Source: Candidatus Binatia bacterium (lineage in GTDB: Bacteria; Desulfobacterota; Binatia; UBA12015). Taken from it: DNA of 64,000 nt. Both the position numbers and the translations under genes were made by a program. Positions 20,693 through 36,786 of this stretch are shown piece by piece. How positions within the stretch are numbered: the first letter of the stretch is position 1; each line of letters begins with the position of its first letter. The notes under the pieces were generated by a model. The model ran no database searches. It saw only the letters and a program-made list of their open reading frames with translations, and was not told the origin of the DNA. The stretch covers positions 496,001-560,000 of the forward strand of contig DATCMB010000022.1 in NCBI GenBank assembly GCA_036563615.1, given 5' to 3'.

Positions 20693-22048
20693 ATGGCTAG
20701 AGTGGAGCAGATCGGGAGCGATCGGCTCGTGATCGCCGGCGGCACGGTCGTCGATCCGGTGAAGCGGACGCAGCGCCGCGCCGACGTGCTGGTGCGCGAC
20801 GGCAAGATCGCCGCGATCGAGCCGCAGCTCTCCGGCAAGGTGAAGGACGCGACGGTGATCGACGCGACCGGGCTGCTCGTCACGCCCGGGCTGGTCGACA
20901 TGCACGTCCACCTGCGCGAGCCCGGCTACGAGTACAAGGAGACGATCGCGACCGGCACGCGCGCTGCGGTGACCGGCGGCGTGACCTCCGTCGCCTGCAT
21001 GGCGAACACGCGTCCGGTGAACGATTGCCCGGCGGTGACGCGCTACATCCTCGAGCGCGCCGAGGCGGCGGCGCTGGCGCGCGTCTACCCGATCGGCGCC
21101 GTCTCGGTCGGGCTCGCCGGCGAGCAGCTCGCCGAGTACGCGGGCATGCACGAAGCCGGCATCGTCGCGGTGTCGGACGACGGCATGCCGGTCATGGACG
21201 CGGAGCTCATGCGGCGCGCGCTCGAGTGCGCCCGCATGTTCGACATGCCGGTGATCGATCACGCGGAGGACCGCACGCTCGCCGCGGGCGGCGTCATGCA
21301 CGAGGGCGCGGTCGCGCTGCGGCTCGGGCTGCGCGGCATCCCGTCGGCCGCGGAGGACGTCATGGTGGGACGCGACGTCGCGCTCGCGGGCCTCACCGGC
21401 GGCCACCTGCACATCGCGCACATCTCGAGCGCGACCGCGGTCGAGATGGTGCGCCAGGCGCGCGCGTCCGGCATCCACGTCACCGCCGAGGTGTCGCCGC
21501 ACCACCTCTGGCTCACGCACGAGGCGGTCGAGGGCTACAACACCAACGCCAAGATGGCGCCGCCGCTGCGCAGCGAGGAAGACCGTCAAGCGCTGCGCGC
21601 GGCGCTCGCCGACGGCACGATCGACGCGATCGCGACCGACCACGCGCCGCACCACAAGGACGAGAAGGACGTCGAGTTCGACCACGCCGCGAACGGCGTC
21701 GTGGGGCTCGAGACGCTGCTGCCCTTGACGCTGCGTCTCGTCGAAGACGGGCTCCTCGACTTGCCCACCGCGATCGCGAAGATTACCTCCGAGCCGGCGC
21801 GGATCCTGCGCTTGCCGGTGGGCCGCATCGAGGTCGGTGTCCCGGCCGATCTCGCCATCATCGATCCCAAGTACGAATGGGTGGTGAGCAGCGCGACGCT
21901 GCGCACCAAGAGCAAGAACACCGCTTTCGAGGGCTGGACCATGCGCGGTCGCGCGCTGGTCACGCTCGTCGACGGGCGCGTGGTCCACGACGAGCGCGCA
22001 ACCGGCCCCGAGGTCGCGAGCGCCCGAGGAGCGGAAGCACGACAGTGA
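20693..22048 (+). CDS. pyrC: Dihydroorotase, class I
   Basis: 451 aa amidohydrolase forming dihydroorotate. Metal ligands H71 and H73 ([10 protein letters not shown]), [21 protein letters not shown] and the catalytic [11 protein letters not shown] are all intact, so this is an active enzyme and not the degenerate PyrC-like scaffold that accompanies pyrB in some genomes. It lies 22 nt after pyrB; its stop overlaps the GTG of carA. Confidence 0.95.
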   Translation: MARVEQIGSDRLVIAGGTVVDPVKRTQRRADVLVRDGKIAAIEPQLSGKVKDATVIDATGLLVTPGLVDMHVHLREPGYEYKETIATGTRAAVTGGVTSVACMANTRPVNDCPAVTRYILERAEAAALARVYPIGAVSVGLAGEQLAEYAGMHEAGIVAVSDDGMPVMDAELMRRALECARMFDMPVIDHAEDRTLAAGGVMHEGAVALRLGLRGIPSAAEDVMVGRDVALAGLTGGHLHIAHISSATAVEMVRQARASGIHVTAEVSPHHLWLTHEAVEGYNTNAKMAPPLRSEEDRQALRAALADGTIDAIATDHAPHHKDEKDVEFDHAANGVVGLETLLPLTLRLVEDGLLDLPTAIAKITSEPARILRLPVGRIEVGVPADLAIIDPKYEWVVSSATLRTKSKNTAFEGWTMRGRALVTLVDGRVVHDERATGPEVASARGAEARQ

Positions 22049-23202
22049 CGCAGACGACGAACCGGACGGAGACCGCGGATCGCAAGCCAGCGCTGCTGGC
22101 GCTTGCCGACGGTACGACGTTCCGCGGTCTCGCGTTCGGCGCCGACGGCGAGGCCAGCGGGGAGGTGGTGTTCAACACCGCCATGTCGGGCTACCAGGAG
22201 ATCCTCACCGATCCGTCGTACGAGGGCCAGCTGGTCGCGATGACGTACCCCGAGATCGGCAACGTGGGCGTCAACGCGGCCGACGTCGAGGCGGCGAAGC
22301 CGCACGTGCGCGGCTTCATCGTCCGCGAGTACTGGCCCGAGCCGTCGAGCTGGCGCGCCGAGGAGACGCTCTCGGAGTACATGGCGCGCCACGGCGTGGT
22401 CGGCATCCAGTGCATCGACACGCGCGCGCTGGTGCGCCACCTGCGCACCGCCGGCGCGCAGCAGGGCATCATCTCGACGCACGACCTCGACCCCGTGTCG
22501 CTCGTGCGCCGCGCGCAGGCGCTGCCGAGCCTCGAGGGGCAGGACCTCGTCTCGGTCGTCACGTGCAAGGAGCCGTACGACTGGGAGGAGGGACGCTGGC
22601 AGTTCGGCGAGGGCTACGTCCGCCGCAAGGACCTCGAGCACTTCGTCGTCGCCTACGACTACGGCTTGAAGCGCAACATCCTGCGCAACCTGGTCGACGT
22701 CGGCTGCCGGGTGCGCGTGGTCCCGGCGACGACCAGCGCCGAAGAGGTGCTGGCGATGAAGCCGGATGGCGTCTTCCTCTCGAACGGCCCCGGCGACCCC
22801 GACGCGGTCACCTACGCCAAGGAGGAGGTGCGCAAGCTGATCGGCCAGGTGCCGCTGTTCGGCATCTGCCTCGGCCACCAGATCCTCGGCCTCGCGCTCG
22901 GCGGCCGCACCTACAAGCTCAAGTTCGGCCACCACGGCGCGAACCAGCCCGTCAAGGACCTCGCCACCGGCAAGGTCGAGATCACCTCGCAGAACCACGG
23001 CTTCGCGGTCGACACCGAATCGCTGCGTGGCACCGCCGAGCTGACCCACGTCAATCTCAACGACGGCACCGTCGAGGGCCTGCGCCACGAGCGCTTGCCG
23101 CTGTTCTCGGTGCAGTACCACCCCGAGGCCTCGCCCGGTCCGCGCGAGTCCGCCTACCTGTTCAAGCGCTTCGTCGAGATGATCGAGCGCGAGTCGAAGT
23201 GA
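22045..23202 (+). CDS. carA: Carbamoyl-phosphate synthase small (glutaminase) subunit
   Basis: 385 aa. It releases ammonia from glutamine for the large subunit. The N-terminal CPSase domain includes [19 protein letters not shown]; the class I amidotransferase domain has nucleophile C275 in FGICLGHQ and the His/Glu pair in [10 protein letters not shown]. The GTG start at 22045 overlaps the pyrC stop (GTGA) and removes the long upstream read-through. It is coupled to pyrC and 4 nt from carB. Confidence 0.96.
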   Translation: MTQTTNRTETADRKPALLALADGTTFRGLAFGADGEASGEVVFNTAMSGYQEILTDPSYEGQLVAMTYPEIGNVGVNAADVEAAKPHVRGFIVREYWPEPSSWRAEETLSEYMARHGVVGIQCIDTRALVRHLRTAGAQQGIISTHDLDPVSLVRRAQALPSLEGQDLVSVVTCKEPYDWEEGRWQFGEGYVRRKDLEHFVVAYDYGLKRNILRNLVDVGCRVRVVPATTSAEEVLAMKPDGVFLSNGPGDPDAVTYAKEEVRKLIGQVPLFGICLGHQILGLALGGRTYKLKFGHHGANQPVKDLATGKVEITSQNHGFAVDTESLRGTAELTHVNLNDGTVEGLRHERLPLFSVQYHPEASPGPRESAYLFKRFVEMIERESK

Positions 23203-23206
23203 CGCC

Positions 23207-26455
<3,249 letters not shown>

Positions 26456-26579
26456 AAGGAGTGCGGCGCAGGCTCGGAGATCCGTGCGCGCGGCGCGCGG
26501 TCGAGCGCAGGGAGCAGGGGCAGGACGCGCGGTCGGGGATGCACCCGATCACGCCGGGAGAGCGGGCTTTCGCGATGCG

Positions 26580-29243
26580 ATGACCCCCCTCGAGGAGCTG
26601 ATCGCGAGCGCCGGTCCGCCGCTGCGCTTCCTGCGCGGCGCGGACGACCTGCAGCGCGCGCGGGCGCGCCTGCCGCTGCAGGCGTGGCTCGAGCGCCTCG
26701 CCGCGCTGCGCGCGAGCGGCGACGTCGACGAGCGACGGGTCGCGGAGCTCGAGCGGCTGCTGCGCGCGGTCGCCGAGGGCGCGGCGGAGGAGCGGGGGAA
26801 GCTCGCGGAGCGCGCGCTGGCGCTGCTCGACGAGCTGCAGCGTGCGGGGGGCGACGCGGCCTCGGACGAAGGGGTTGCGTTGGAGGAACCGGCGCGCGCC
26901 GCACCGTCGCGCGCGGTGCCGCCGCGCGACGCACCGCGGGGGGCCGCGCCGCCCCGCGCCGCGGCGCCGGGCGCTGCGACGCCGCGCGATGCACGCGCCG
27001 CAGCGCGACGTCCGAGCCCCGAGGGACGACGTCCCGTCTCCGGGGCGCCACGTGCGGAGGACGTGGCGGAGCCGGTCTCCGAGACCGCGGACACCGCCCG
27101 CGCCGCGACCGTCGGCGACATCGAGCGCTGGCTGCGCACGGCCTCGGCGCCGATCACCAGCGTCGCCGGTGTCGGGCCGCAGCGCGCCGCCGAGCTCGAG
27201 CGCTTCGGCCTGCACACGGTCGAGGACCTGCTCTACCACCTGCCGTTTCGCTACGACGACCGTCGCTCGCTGCGTCGCGCGCGCGATCTCCGCCCGGGCG
27301 AGGCGGCGACCACGGTGCTCGAGATCAAGCGCGTCGAGCAGCGCCAGGTGGGGAAGGGCGGGCGGCGGCAGGTGCTGTCGGCGATCGCCGCCGACGACAC
27401 CGGGATGGTCGAGCTCGTCTGGTTCAACCAGATCCGCTGGTTCCGCTCGCGGCTCAAGCCGGGCGGCCGCTGGCTGGTGCACGGCAAGGTCGAGCGCGGC
27501 TACGACGTCGCGCTGCGCATCGTGCACCCCGAGCTCGAGCCGGCCGAGGACGGCGACGGCGTCACCGCTTCGCCGCGCGTCGTGCCCGTCTACGAGAAGC
27601 CGACCACGATGCCGGCGTCGACCATGCGGCGCATCGTGCACGCGGCGCTCGACGCGGCGGCGCCGCTCGTTCCGGACGCGGTCCCGCCCGCCGTGCGCGC
27701 GCGCCACCGCCTGCTGCCGCTCGGCGAGGCGCTGCGTCGCGTGCACAGGCCGACGACGGACGCGGACGTCCCGGCGCTCTCCGCCGCGCGCTCCGCGGAG
27801 CACAAGAGCATCGTGTTCGACGAGCTGTTCTTCGTGCAGCTCGGTCTGCTCCTCCGGAAGGCGCAGGTCGCGCGCGAGGTCGGCGTCGCCTTCGACGGCC
27901 CCGGCGAGCTCACCGCGCGCATGATCGCGTCGCTGCCGTTTCCGCTCACCGCGGCGCAGCAGCGCGTGATCGAGGAGATCGCGGCGGACCAGCGCGCGCC
28001 GCACCCGATGCACCGCCTCCTGCAGGGCGACGTCGGCAGCGGCAAGACGGTGGTCGCGGTCGCGGCCGCGCTGCGCGTGATCGAGCACGGCTGGCAGGCC
28101 GCGATCATGGCGCCGACCGAGCTGCTCGCCGAGCAGCACTGGAACACGGTGCGCAACGTCGCGGGCAACCTCGGCGTCGACCTCTGGTACTTGACGGGGG
28201 AGGCGACCGCCGCCGACCGCCGCGCCGTGCTGCCGCACCTCGCGGCGGGACGGCCGGGTCTGGTGGTCGGCACGCACGCGCTGATCCAGGAGGACGTGCG
28301 CTTCGCGCGCCTCGGGCTCGCGGTGGTCGACGAGCAGCACCGCTTCGGCGTCATGCAGCGCGCGGCGCTGTCGCGCCGCACGGAGGACGGCATCGCGCCC
28401 GACGTGCTGCTGATGACCGCGACGCCGATCCCGCGCACGCTCGCGCTCAGCGTCTACGGCGACCTCGACCTGTCGTACATCGACGAGCTGCCGCCCGGCC
28501 GCAAGCCGGTCGTGACCCGCGTGTTCAGCATGGCGCAGCGCAAGCGCGCCTACGAGCTCGTGCGGCGCGAGGTCGAGGCCGGTCGTCAAGCATACATCGT
28601 CTACCCGCTGATCGAGGAGTCCGAGGCGAGCGATCTGCGCGACGCCACCTCGGGCGCCGCCGAGCTGCAGAACGAGGTCTTCCCGGATCTGCGCGTCGCG
28701 CTGGTGCACGGCCGCATGCCGTCGTCCGAGCGGGAGCGCATCATGCGCGCGTTCAAGGCGCGCGAGTTCGACGTGCTGGTGGCGACGACGGTGATCGAGG
28801 TCGGCATCGACGTGCCGAACGCGAGCGTGATCGTCGTCGAGCACGCCGAGCGCTTCGGGCTCGCGCAGCTGCACCAGCTGCGCGGCCGCGTCGGCCGCGG
28901 CAGCGACGCCGCGTACTGCCTGCTGATCGCCGACTGGGCGCAGTCGAAGGAGGCGCGCGAGCGCCTGCGGGTCATGACCGAGACCCGCGACGGCCTCAAG
29001 ATCGCGGAAGCGGATCTCGCGATCCGCGGCCCGGGCGCGCTGCTCGGCACCCGGCAGGCCGGCATCCCCGACTTCCGCGTCGCGAACCTGCTGCGCGACG
29101 CGGCGATCCTGCGCGACGCGCGCAAGGCCGCCGAGGAGGTGCTGGCGCGCGACCCGGGTCTCGTGCGTCCGGAGTCGGCTGCGCTGGTGCGCGTGCTGGA
29201 GGCGCGCTGGGCGGGCCGCCTCGGGCTCGCACGCGTGGGCTGA
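26580..29243 (+). CDS. recG: ATP-dependent DNA helicase RecG with N-terminal extension
   Basis: 887 aa. The RecG core (wedge domain from about residue 185, helicase lobes to the end) remodels stalled replication forks and Holliday junctions. Walker A is GDVGSGKT at 483-490, motif II is DEQH, and the C-terminal helicase lobe has QLRGRVGRG. About 190 extra residues precede the wedge: a helical region, then an Arg/Ala/Pro-rich low-complexity linker (about residues 100-150). E. coli RecG is near 690 aa. ATG 26580 was chosen as the first start giving a charged helical N-terminus; a start further upstream is possible. Confidence 0.93.
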   Translation: MTPLEELIASAGPPLRFLRGADDLQRARARLPLQAWLERLAALRASGDVDERRVAELERLLRAVAEGAAEERGKLAERALALLDELQRAGGDAASDEGVALEEPARAAPSRAVPPRDAPRGAAPPRAAAPGAATPRDARAAARRPSPEGRRPVSGAPRAEDVAEPVSETADTARAATVGDIERWLRTASAPITSVAGVGPQRAAELERFGLHTVEDLLYHLPFRYDDRRSLRRARDLRPGEAATTVLEIKRVEQRQVGKGGRRQVLSAIAADDTGMVELVWFNQIRWFRSRLKPGGRWLVHGKVERGYDVALRIVHPELEPAEDGDGVTASPRVVPVYEKPTTMPASTMRRIVHAALDAAAPLVPDAVPPAVRARHRLLPLGEALRRVHRPTTDADVPALSAARSAEHKSIVFDELFFVQLGLLLRKAQVAREVGVAFDGPGELTARMIASLPFPLTAAQQRVIEEIAADQRAPHPMHRLLQGDVGSGKTVVAVAAALRVIEHGWQAAIMAPTELLAEQHWNTVRNVAGNLGVDLWYLTGEATAADRRAVLPHLAAGRPGLVVGTHALIQEDVRFARLGLAVVDEQHRFGVMQRAALSRRTEDGIAPDVLLMTATPIPRTLALSVYGDLDLSYIDELPPGRKPVVTRVFSMAQRKRAYELVRREVEAGRQAYIVYPLIEESEASDLRDATSGAAELQNEVFPDLRVALVHGRMPSSERERIMRAFKAREFDVLVATTVIEVGIDVPNASVIVVEHAERFGLAQLHQLRGRVGRGSDAAYCLLIADWAQSKEARERLRVMTETRDGLKIAEADLAIRGPGALLGTRQAGIPDFRVANLLRDAAILRDARKAAEEVLARDPGLVRPESAALVRVLEARWAGRLGLARVG

Positions 29244-29250
29244 AACGAAA

Positions 29251-29280
29251 GAGGGGCGAGGACTCGCGTCCCCGCCCCTC
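29251..29280 (-). terminator. Terminator between convergent recG and hppA
   Basis: An 8-bp GC stem (29251-29258 with 29273-29280), one A-C mismatch, then four more base pairs (29260-29263 with 29268-29271) and a TCGC loop. On the minus strand the stem is followed by CTTTCGTTTC, a good T-rich tail for hppA. The same hairpin may stop recG transcripts. Confidence 0.75.
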
Positions 29281-29302
29281 GCTTCCGGTCGTGGGTGGTG
29301 CC

Positions 29303-31807
<2,505 letters not shown>

Positions 31808-32115
31808 GACCGTTCGCCTCCTTACCAATCACCGGCCGAGCGGCATCACTGCCGCGCGCACCGAAACGGGATTTCGAGGGGTTGGCCGCCCGCCGGGGGG
31901 ACCACGCCAGCTCGACTCGTGCTGGCGCCGTGATCCGGCGAACGCTTCAGCGCAGCCTCGCGCTCGGACAAGGTTCGTCCGAGGCCCCCTTCGCATAGCA
32001 GACGGTGGGTCGCGCGTCGAGACTTTTCGCGGCAGGTTCGGACGCCCCAAAACGGCGTCTCGAAACCCGAAAACGAGGGCGCGTCCGCTCGCTCGGGAGG
32101 GGGAATCCGCGCGGC
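31808..32115 (-). promoter_or_regulatory. hppA upstream region with two leader hairpins
   Basis: A 308-nt gap without a plausible gene. On the minus strand an extended -10-like TGCTATGCG (around 31992-32000) would start an RNA near 31985. Downstream lie two perfect 7-bp hairpins: 31963-31969 with 31977-31983, and 31905-31911 with 31921-31927. The hppA Shine-Dalgarno (TAAGGAGG, complement of 31817-31824) follows. A further 6-bp hairpin at 32041-32059 could end the SulP transcript. No known riboswitch class is recognised. Confidence 0.4.
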
Positions 32116-33915
32116 TCAGATCTGGTAGGTGAGGCCGCGCTCGAGAGCGACGATCTCGCGCCGCGGGCAGGTCGCGCAGCGATCCCGGATGCGCTCGTAC
32201 GCGTGGCGCACGGCGAGCATCGTGCTCGTCTGCCGCACCGGCTGCTCGAGGAAGACGTTCTCCTCGCCGAGCTTCGCGGCGAGACCGCAGCGCGTCATGC
32301 ACTCGTGCATCCCGAGCCGCACGCCGCACAGCACCACGTCGACGCCGCGAGCCCGGACCCGATCGGTCCAGCGGTCGAGGATCGCCATGCCCACCGCGTC
32401 GGGGTTGCGTGCACGCTTGACGCGCAGCACCACGACCCGCGTCTCGGGCGTGATGCGCGCCTCGATGGCCTCGAGGTGCTGCTCGAGGCTGACGCTCGAG
32501 CCGAAGTACATCTCGCCCTCGAGGCCGAAGATCATCAGACGGTCGCAGGCGCGGTCCGACGCGAGGCGCTCGTGGATCAGCCCGTTCGGCGCGATCACGA
32601 ACTCGGTGAGCAGCATTTGCCCCGTGCGCGGCACGGTCAGCATGAACGACAAAAAGACGCCGATCAGGATGCAGAACTCGATCGAGATCGCGATCGCCGA
32701 CACCGCGGTGACGATCACGATCGCGGCATCGAAACGCGAGGCGCGCAGGTGGTAGCGCAGGTCGTGCGGATTGACCATGCGCATCGCGGTCACCATGAGC
32801 AGCCCCGCCAGCGCCGAGCGCGGGATGAAGCGCGCATAGGGCGCGAACAGCATCATGATGAGCGCGATCGCGAGCGCCGAGACGACACCCGACCACTGCG
32901 TGCGCGCGCCCGCCTGCTGGTTCACCGCCGAGCGCGTGAGCGAGCCCGAGCCCGGCATGCACTGGAAGAAGCTGGCGGCGAAGTTCGCGAAGCCCTCGCT
33001 CAGGCACTGCTGGTTCAAGTCGAGCTTTTGTCCGGTCTTCGCGGCGATCGCCTTCGCCATCGCGATCGCTTCGAGCAGACCCAGGACCGCGATCGCGAGC
33101 GCGCTGCTCGAGAGCTCGCGCATCAGGTGGAAGTCCCACACCGGCCACTGCGGCGAAGGGAGCTTCGCTGGGATGTCGCCGACCACCGCAAGACCGGCCT
33201 CGTCGAAGCGGAAGATCGCGGTGAGCGCCGCCGCGGCGATGATCACCACCAGAAATTCCGGCAGCAGCGGCCAGTCGACCCGCGCCTTGAACCAGCGCAG
33301 CAGAAGGATTGCCGCGATCGAGCCGAGCCCGAACGCGAGCGTCAAGCCGTGCACGCCGCCGCCGTGGACCAGCGTCTCCCAGAAGCGGACCAGGAAGTGG
33401 TCGTGGGCGGCGCCGGCGGCTCGCAGGCCAAGCAAATTCTTCGTCTGGTCGAGGACCAGGAGCACGCTCGCGCCGGCCGTGAAGCCGACGATGACCGAGT
33501 GCGAGATGTAGCGCGTCAGGTCGCCGAGGCGCAGGAAGCTGATGCCGAGCTGGATCGCGCCGACCAGGAAGGCGACCAGCACCGTGGCTTCGAGGGGGTC
33601 GGCGCGTCCCGCGACGAAGCTGATCGCGCTCAGCAGCGCGATCGACACCGCGTTGGTCGGCCCGTTGATGAGCTGCTTCGAGGAGTCGAACACCGCGCCG
33701 ACCGCGGTCATGACGATCGCGGTGTAGAGCCCGTGCTCCGCGGGCAGGCCGGCGATCATGGCGTAGGCCATCGCCTGCGGCAGGGCGACGGCGGCGACCG
33801 ACAGGCCCGCGAGCACGTCGGCCCGGGCGTCCGACAGCGTGTAGTGCCGCAGAGAATCGAGGGCCGGGATCCGGCGGTAGAGAAAGCGCAACGGCGCGGG
33901 GGGCGTGGAGCTCAT
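32116..33915 (-). CDS. SulP family anion transporter with STAS domain
   Basis: 599 aa. The N-terminal membrane domain (about residues 25-420) begins with AGLSVAAVALPQAMAYAMIAGLPAEHGLY, the SulP signature; GSGSLTRSAVNQQAGARTQWSG is the central conserved segment. The C-terminal STAS domain spans about 440-560. Family substrates include sulfate, bicarbonate, molybdate and dicarboxylates; the sequence does not tell which. The tail after STAS holds a CATC pair. It is divergent from alaC and upstream of hppA on the same strand. Confidence 0.88.
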   Translation of the reverse strand: MSSTPPAPLRFLYRRIPALDSLRHYTLSDARADVLAGLSVAAVALPQAMAYAMIAGLPAEHGLYTAIVMTAVGAVFDSSKQLINGPTNAVSIALLSAISFVAGRADPLEATVLVAFLVGAIQLGISFLRLGDLTRYISHSVIVGFTAGASVLLVLDQTKNLLGLRAAGAAHDHFLVRFWETLVHGGGVHGLTLAFGLGSIAAILLLRWFKARVDWPLLPEFLVVIIAAAALTAIFRFDEAGLAVVGDIPAKLPSPQWPVWDFHLMRELSSSALAIAVLGLLEAIAMAKAIAAKTGQKLDLNQQCLSEGFANFAASFFQCMPGSGSLTRSAVNQQAGARTQWSGVVSALAIALIMMLFAPYARFIPRSALAGLLMVTAMRMVNPHDLRYHLRASRFDAAIVIVTAVSAIAISIEFCILIGVFLSFMLTVPRTGQMLLTEFVIAPNGLIHERLASDRACDRLMIFGLEGEMYFGSSVSLEQHLEAIEARITPETRVVVLRVKRARNPDAVGMAILDRWTDRVRARGVDVVLCGVRLGMHECMTRCGLAAKLGEENVFLEQPVRQTSTMLAVRHAYERIRDRCATCPRREIVALERGLTYQI

Positions 33916-34060
33916 CGGCCAGCGGGTCCGCAGCCGGCGAGGCTAGCAGACGGTTTCGCTCCGGGCAGGCGGCCTCGTCGTCGCGACGATCGAAGAACGG
34001 CGCGTCGTGCCATTCCGGGTCCGTAAACGTTGTGCTAACGAAGTTCGCCCAGGAGGGCCC
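33916..34060. promoter_or_regulatory. Divergent regulatory gap between SulP gene and alaC
   Basis: This 145-nt region must carry promoters for both directions. It contains a perfect 12-bp palindrome (33978-33989, TCGTCGCGACGA) and, for alaC, AT-richer elements TAAACG and TAACGA around 34023-34040. AGGAGGG at 34051-34057 is the alaC ribosome binding site. Promoter boxes cannot be assigned firmly. Confidence 0.35.
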
Positions 34061-35347
34061 ATGGAATTTCCGCGGATCAAGCGGCTACCGCCGTACGTGT
34101 TCAACGTCGTCGGGGACCTCAAGGTGGCCGCGCGAGCTCGCGGCGAGGACATCATCGACCTCGGCATGGGGAACCCCGACCACCCGACGCCGCCGCACAT
34201 CGTGGCGAAGCTCGTCGAGGCGGCCCAGAAGCCGGCCAACCACCGCTACTCGGTCTCGCGCGGCATCTACAAGCTCCGGCTCGCGATCTGCGACTGGTAC
34301 CGTCGGCGCTACGGGGTCGAGCTCGACGCCGACCGCGAGGCGATCGTCACCATCGGCTCGAAGGAGGGCATCGCCCACCTCGCGCTCGCCATGCTCGGTG
34401 CGGGTGACGTCGTGCTCTGTCCGACGCCGACCTATCCGATCCACCAGTACTCGGTGATCATCGCGGGCGGCGACCTGCGCTCGGTGCCGCTCGTCCCCGG
34501 ACAGGACTTCTTCGCGAACCTGGTCGAGGCGACGCGTCAGACCTGGCCCAAGCCGAAGCTCCTGATCCTCAACTTCCCGCACAACCCGACCACCGAGGTC
34601 GTCGACTTCGCGTTCTTCGAGCGCATCGTCGAGTTCGCGCGCGAGCACGAGATGCTCGTCGTCCACGACCTCGCCTACGCGGACCTCGTGTTCGACGGCT
34701 ACGAGCCGCCGAGCTTCCTGCAGGTGCCCGGCGCGAAGGACATCGGCGTCGAGTTCTTCACGCTGTCGAAGAGCTACAGCATGCCCGGCTGGCGCGTCGG
34801 CTTCGCGGTCGGCAACGCGGAGATCATCGCCGCGCTGTCGCGCATGAAGAGCTACCTCGACTACGGCATCTTCCAGCCCGTGCAGATCGCCGCGATCGCG
34901 GCGCTCAACGGACCGCAGGACTGCGTCGACGAGATCCGCGAGGTCTACCGCCTGCGCCGCAACGCGCTGTGCGACGGCCTCACCCGCGCCGGCTGGAACG
35001 TCCCGCGGCCGAAGGCCACGATGTTCGTCTGGGCGGAGATCCCGGACGAGTTCAAGCACATGGGCTCGATCGAGTTCTCGAAGTTCCTGCTCAAGGAGGC
35101 CAAGGTCGCGGTGTCGCCGGGCATCGGCTTCGGCGAGTACGGCGACAACTACGTCCGCATGGCGCTGATCGAGAACGAGCACCGCATCCGTCAGGCGGTG
35201 CGCGGCATCCGGAAGGCGCTGTCGCTCGGCTCGTCGGCGCCGCGTCCGGCGCGGCCCGCACGTCGCGACGCGGGCGGGATCCAGGACGCCGCCGAGGGCA
35301 AGCCGGCGCTGCGCCGCGTGCAAGCGAGCGGTCGGCGTGAAGGGTAG
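34061..35347 (+). CDS. alaC: Alanine transaminase AlaC-like aminotransferase
   Basis: 428 aa fold-type I PLP enzyme. [11 protein letters not shown] near the N-terminus, [12 protein letters not shown] and the PLP lysine K237 in [13 protein letters not shown] match the AlaC/DapL-related class. Predicted to transfer amino groups between pyruvate or a related keto acid and glutamate. ATG 34061 has an ideal AGGAGGG upstream. The C-terminal 35 residues are a low-complexity Arg/Pro/Ala tail. The start of hom overlaps its 3' end by 11 nt, a pairing of AlaC-like enzyme and homoserine dehydrogenase seen in several lineages. Confidence 0.88.
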   Translation: MEFPRIKRLPPYVFNVVGDLKVAARARGEDIIDLGMGNPDHPTPPHIVAKLVEAAQKPANHRYSVSRGIYKLRLAICDWYRRRYGVELDADREAIVTIGSKEGIAHLALAMLGAGDVVLCPTPTYPIHQYSVIIAGGDLRSVPLVPGQDFFANLVEATRQTWPKPKLLILNFPHNPTTEVVDFAFFERIVEFAREHEMLVVHDLAYADLVFDGYEPPSFLQVPGAKDIGVEFFTLSKSYSMPGWRVGFAVGNAEIIAALSRMKSYLDYGIFQPVQIAAIAALNGPQDCVDEIREVYRLRRNALCDGLTRAGWNVPRPKATMFVWAEIPDEFKHMGSIEFSKFLLKEAKVAVSPGIGFGEYGDNYVRMALIENEHRIRQAVRGIRKALSLGSSAPRPARPARRDAGGIQDAAEGKPALRRVQASGRREG

Positions 35348-36758
35348 GGCTGCCGGCGCCGAGCGCCTGACCGATGCGCGGCGCGTCGGCAGACGCGGCG
35401 CCTCGGCAGCCGCGACCATCGAGAAGCCGCTCCGGCCGCGCGCCGCGACCGACGAGGTCCGGGTCGCGCTGATCGGCTGGGGGACGATCGGCTCCGGGCT
35501 GATCAAGCTGATGCGCGACCGCGAGCACGAGATCGCGGCGCGCCTCGGCGCGCGTCTGCGGCTCTTGCGCGTCGCCGACATCGACCTGACCCGCAAGCGC
35601 GAGGTCCAGGTGCCGCGCGCGCTGCTCACCAACCGCACGCGCGAGGTGCTCTCCGATCCGTCGGTCGACATCGTCGTCGAGCTGATGGGCGGGCTCGAGC
35701 CCGCGCGCAGCTTCGTCCTCGAGGCGATCCGCAACGGCAAGGCGGTGGTGACGGCGAACAAGGCGCTGCTCGCCCACCACGGCCCGGAGATCCTGGCTGC
35801 GGCCGAGGAGAAGCAGGTCGGCTTCGCGTTCGAGGCGAGCGTCGGCGGCGGCATCCCGATCATCCGCACGCTGCGCGAGGCGCTCGGCTCCGACCGCCAC
35901 AGCGCGGTGTTCGGCATCGTCAACGGGACCTCGAACTACATCCTCAGCACGATGGCCGAGGAGGGGCGCAGCTTCTCCGAGGTCCTCGCCGCCGCGCAGA
36001 AGGCTGGGCTCGCCGAGGCCGATCCGACCTACGACGTCGACGGCATCGACGCCGCGCACAAGCTCACGCTGCTCGTGCAGCTCGCCTTCGGCGTGCGCAT
36101 CCCGCTCGACGCCGTGCACACCGAGGGCATCCGCGACCTCGACGCGAGCGACATGGCCTATGCGCGCGAGCTCGGCTACACGATCAAGCTGCTCGCGATC
36201 GCGAAGGACCACGGCGATTCGATCGAGGCGCGCGTGCACCCGACGATGATCCCGGCGAAGGATCCGCTGGCGGCGGTGAACGGCGCGTTCAACGCGGTCT
36301 GCCTGCACGGCGACGCGCTCGGACGCTCGATGTACTACGGCCAGGGCGCCGGCATGATGCCGACCGCGACCGCGGTGCTCGCCGACGTCATGGACGTCGC
36401 GCGCGACCGGCGCGAGCTCGGCCGTCCGCGGCTCGCGCCGCTCGGCTACCCGATCGCGCGCCAGCGCGTGGCGCGCGTCAAGCCGATCGGCGACGTCGTC
36501 AGCGAGTACTACCTCCGCGTGCACGCGCAGGACGAGCCCGGCGTCCTGGGCAAGATCGCGAGCCTGCTCGGGCAGCAGAAGATCTCGATCGCGTCGGTCA
36601 CCCAGCGCGAGCGCTCGCGCGGCGAGCCGGTGCCGATCGTGATTCGCACCCACGAAGCCCGCGAGCGCGACCTGCGGCGCGCGCTCGACCGGGTCGCGAA
36701 GCTGCCGAGCGTCAGCGGCAAGCCGGTCGCGATCCGCATCGAGGAGAACCCCGGCTGA
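35337..36758 (+). CDS. hom: Homoserine dehydrogenase
   Basis: 473 aa. It reduces aspartate semialdehyde to homoserine for threonine and methionine synthesis. Rossmann motif GWGTIGSGL (after a roughly 40-residue Arg/Ala-rich leader that may not all be translated), [12 protein letters not shown], the substrate region [16 protein letters not shown], and a C-terminal ACT domain (about residues 392-470) for threonine feedback. GTG 35337 overlaps the alaC end; a later start near residue 40 cannot be excluded. Confidence 0.93.
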   Translation: MKGRAAGAERLTDARRVGRRGASAAATIEKPLRPRAATDEVRVALIGWGTIGSGLIKLMRDREHEIAARLGARLRLLRVADIDLTRKREVQVPRALLTNRTREVLSDPSVDIVVELMGGLEPARSFVLEAIRNGKAVVTANKALLAHHGPEILAAAEEKQVGFAFEASVGGGIPIIRTLREALGSDRHSAVFGIVNGTSNYILSTMAEEGRSFSEVLAAAQKAGLAEADPTYDVDGIDAAHKLTLLVQLAFGVRIPLDAVHTEGIRDLDASDMAYARELGYTIKLLAIAKDHGDSIEARVHPTMIPAKDPLAAVNGAFNAVCLHGDALGRSMYYGQGAGMMPTATAVLADVMDVARDRRELGRPRLAPLGYPIARQRVARVKPIGDVVSEYYLRVHAQDEPGVLGKIASLLGQQKISIASVTQRERSRGEPVPIVIRTHEARERDLRRALDRVAKLPSVSGKPVAIRIEENPG

Positions 36759-36786
36759 CGGCCGCGCACAGGAGCTGAGCTTCGCA

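Noticed and set aside
20693-22048. Inactive PyrC-like scaffold protein
   Set aside because: All visible metal and substrate residues of class I dihydroorotase are intact, so an active enzyme is more likely.
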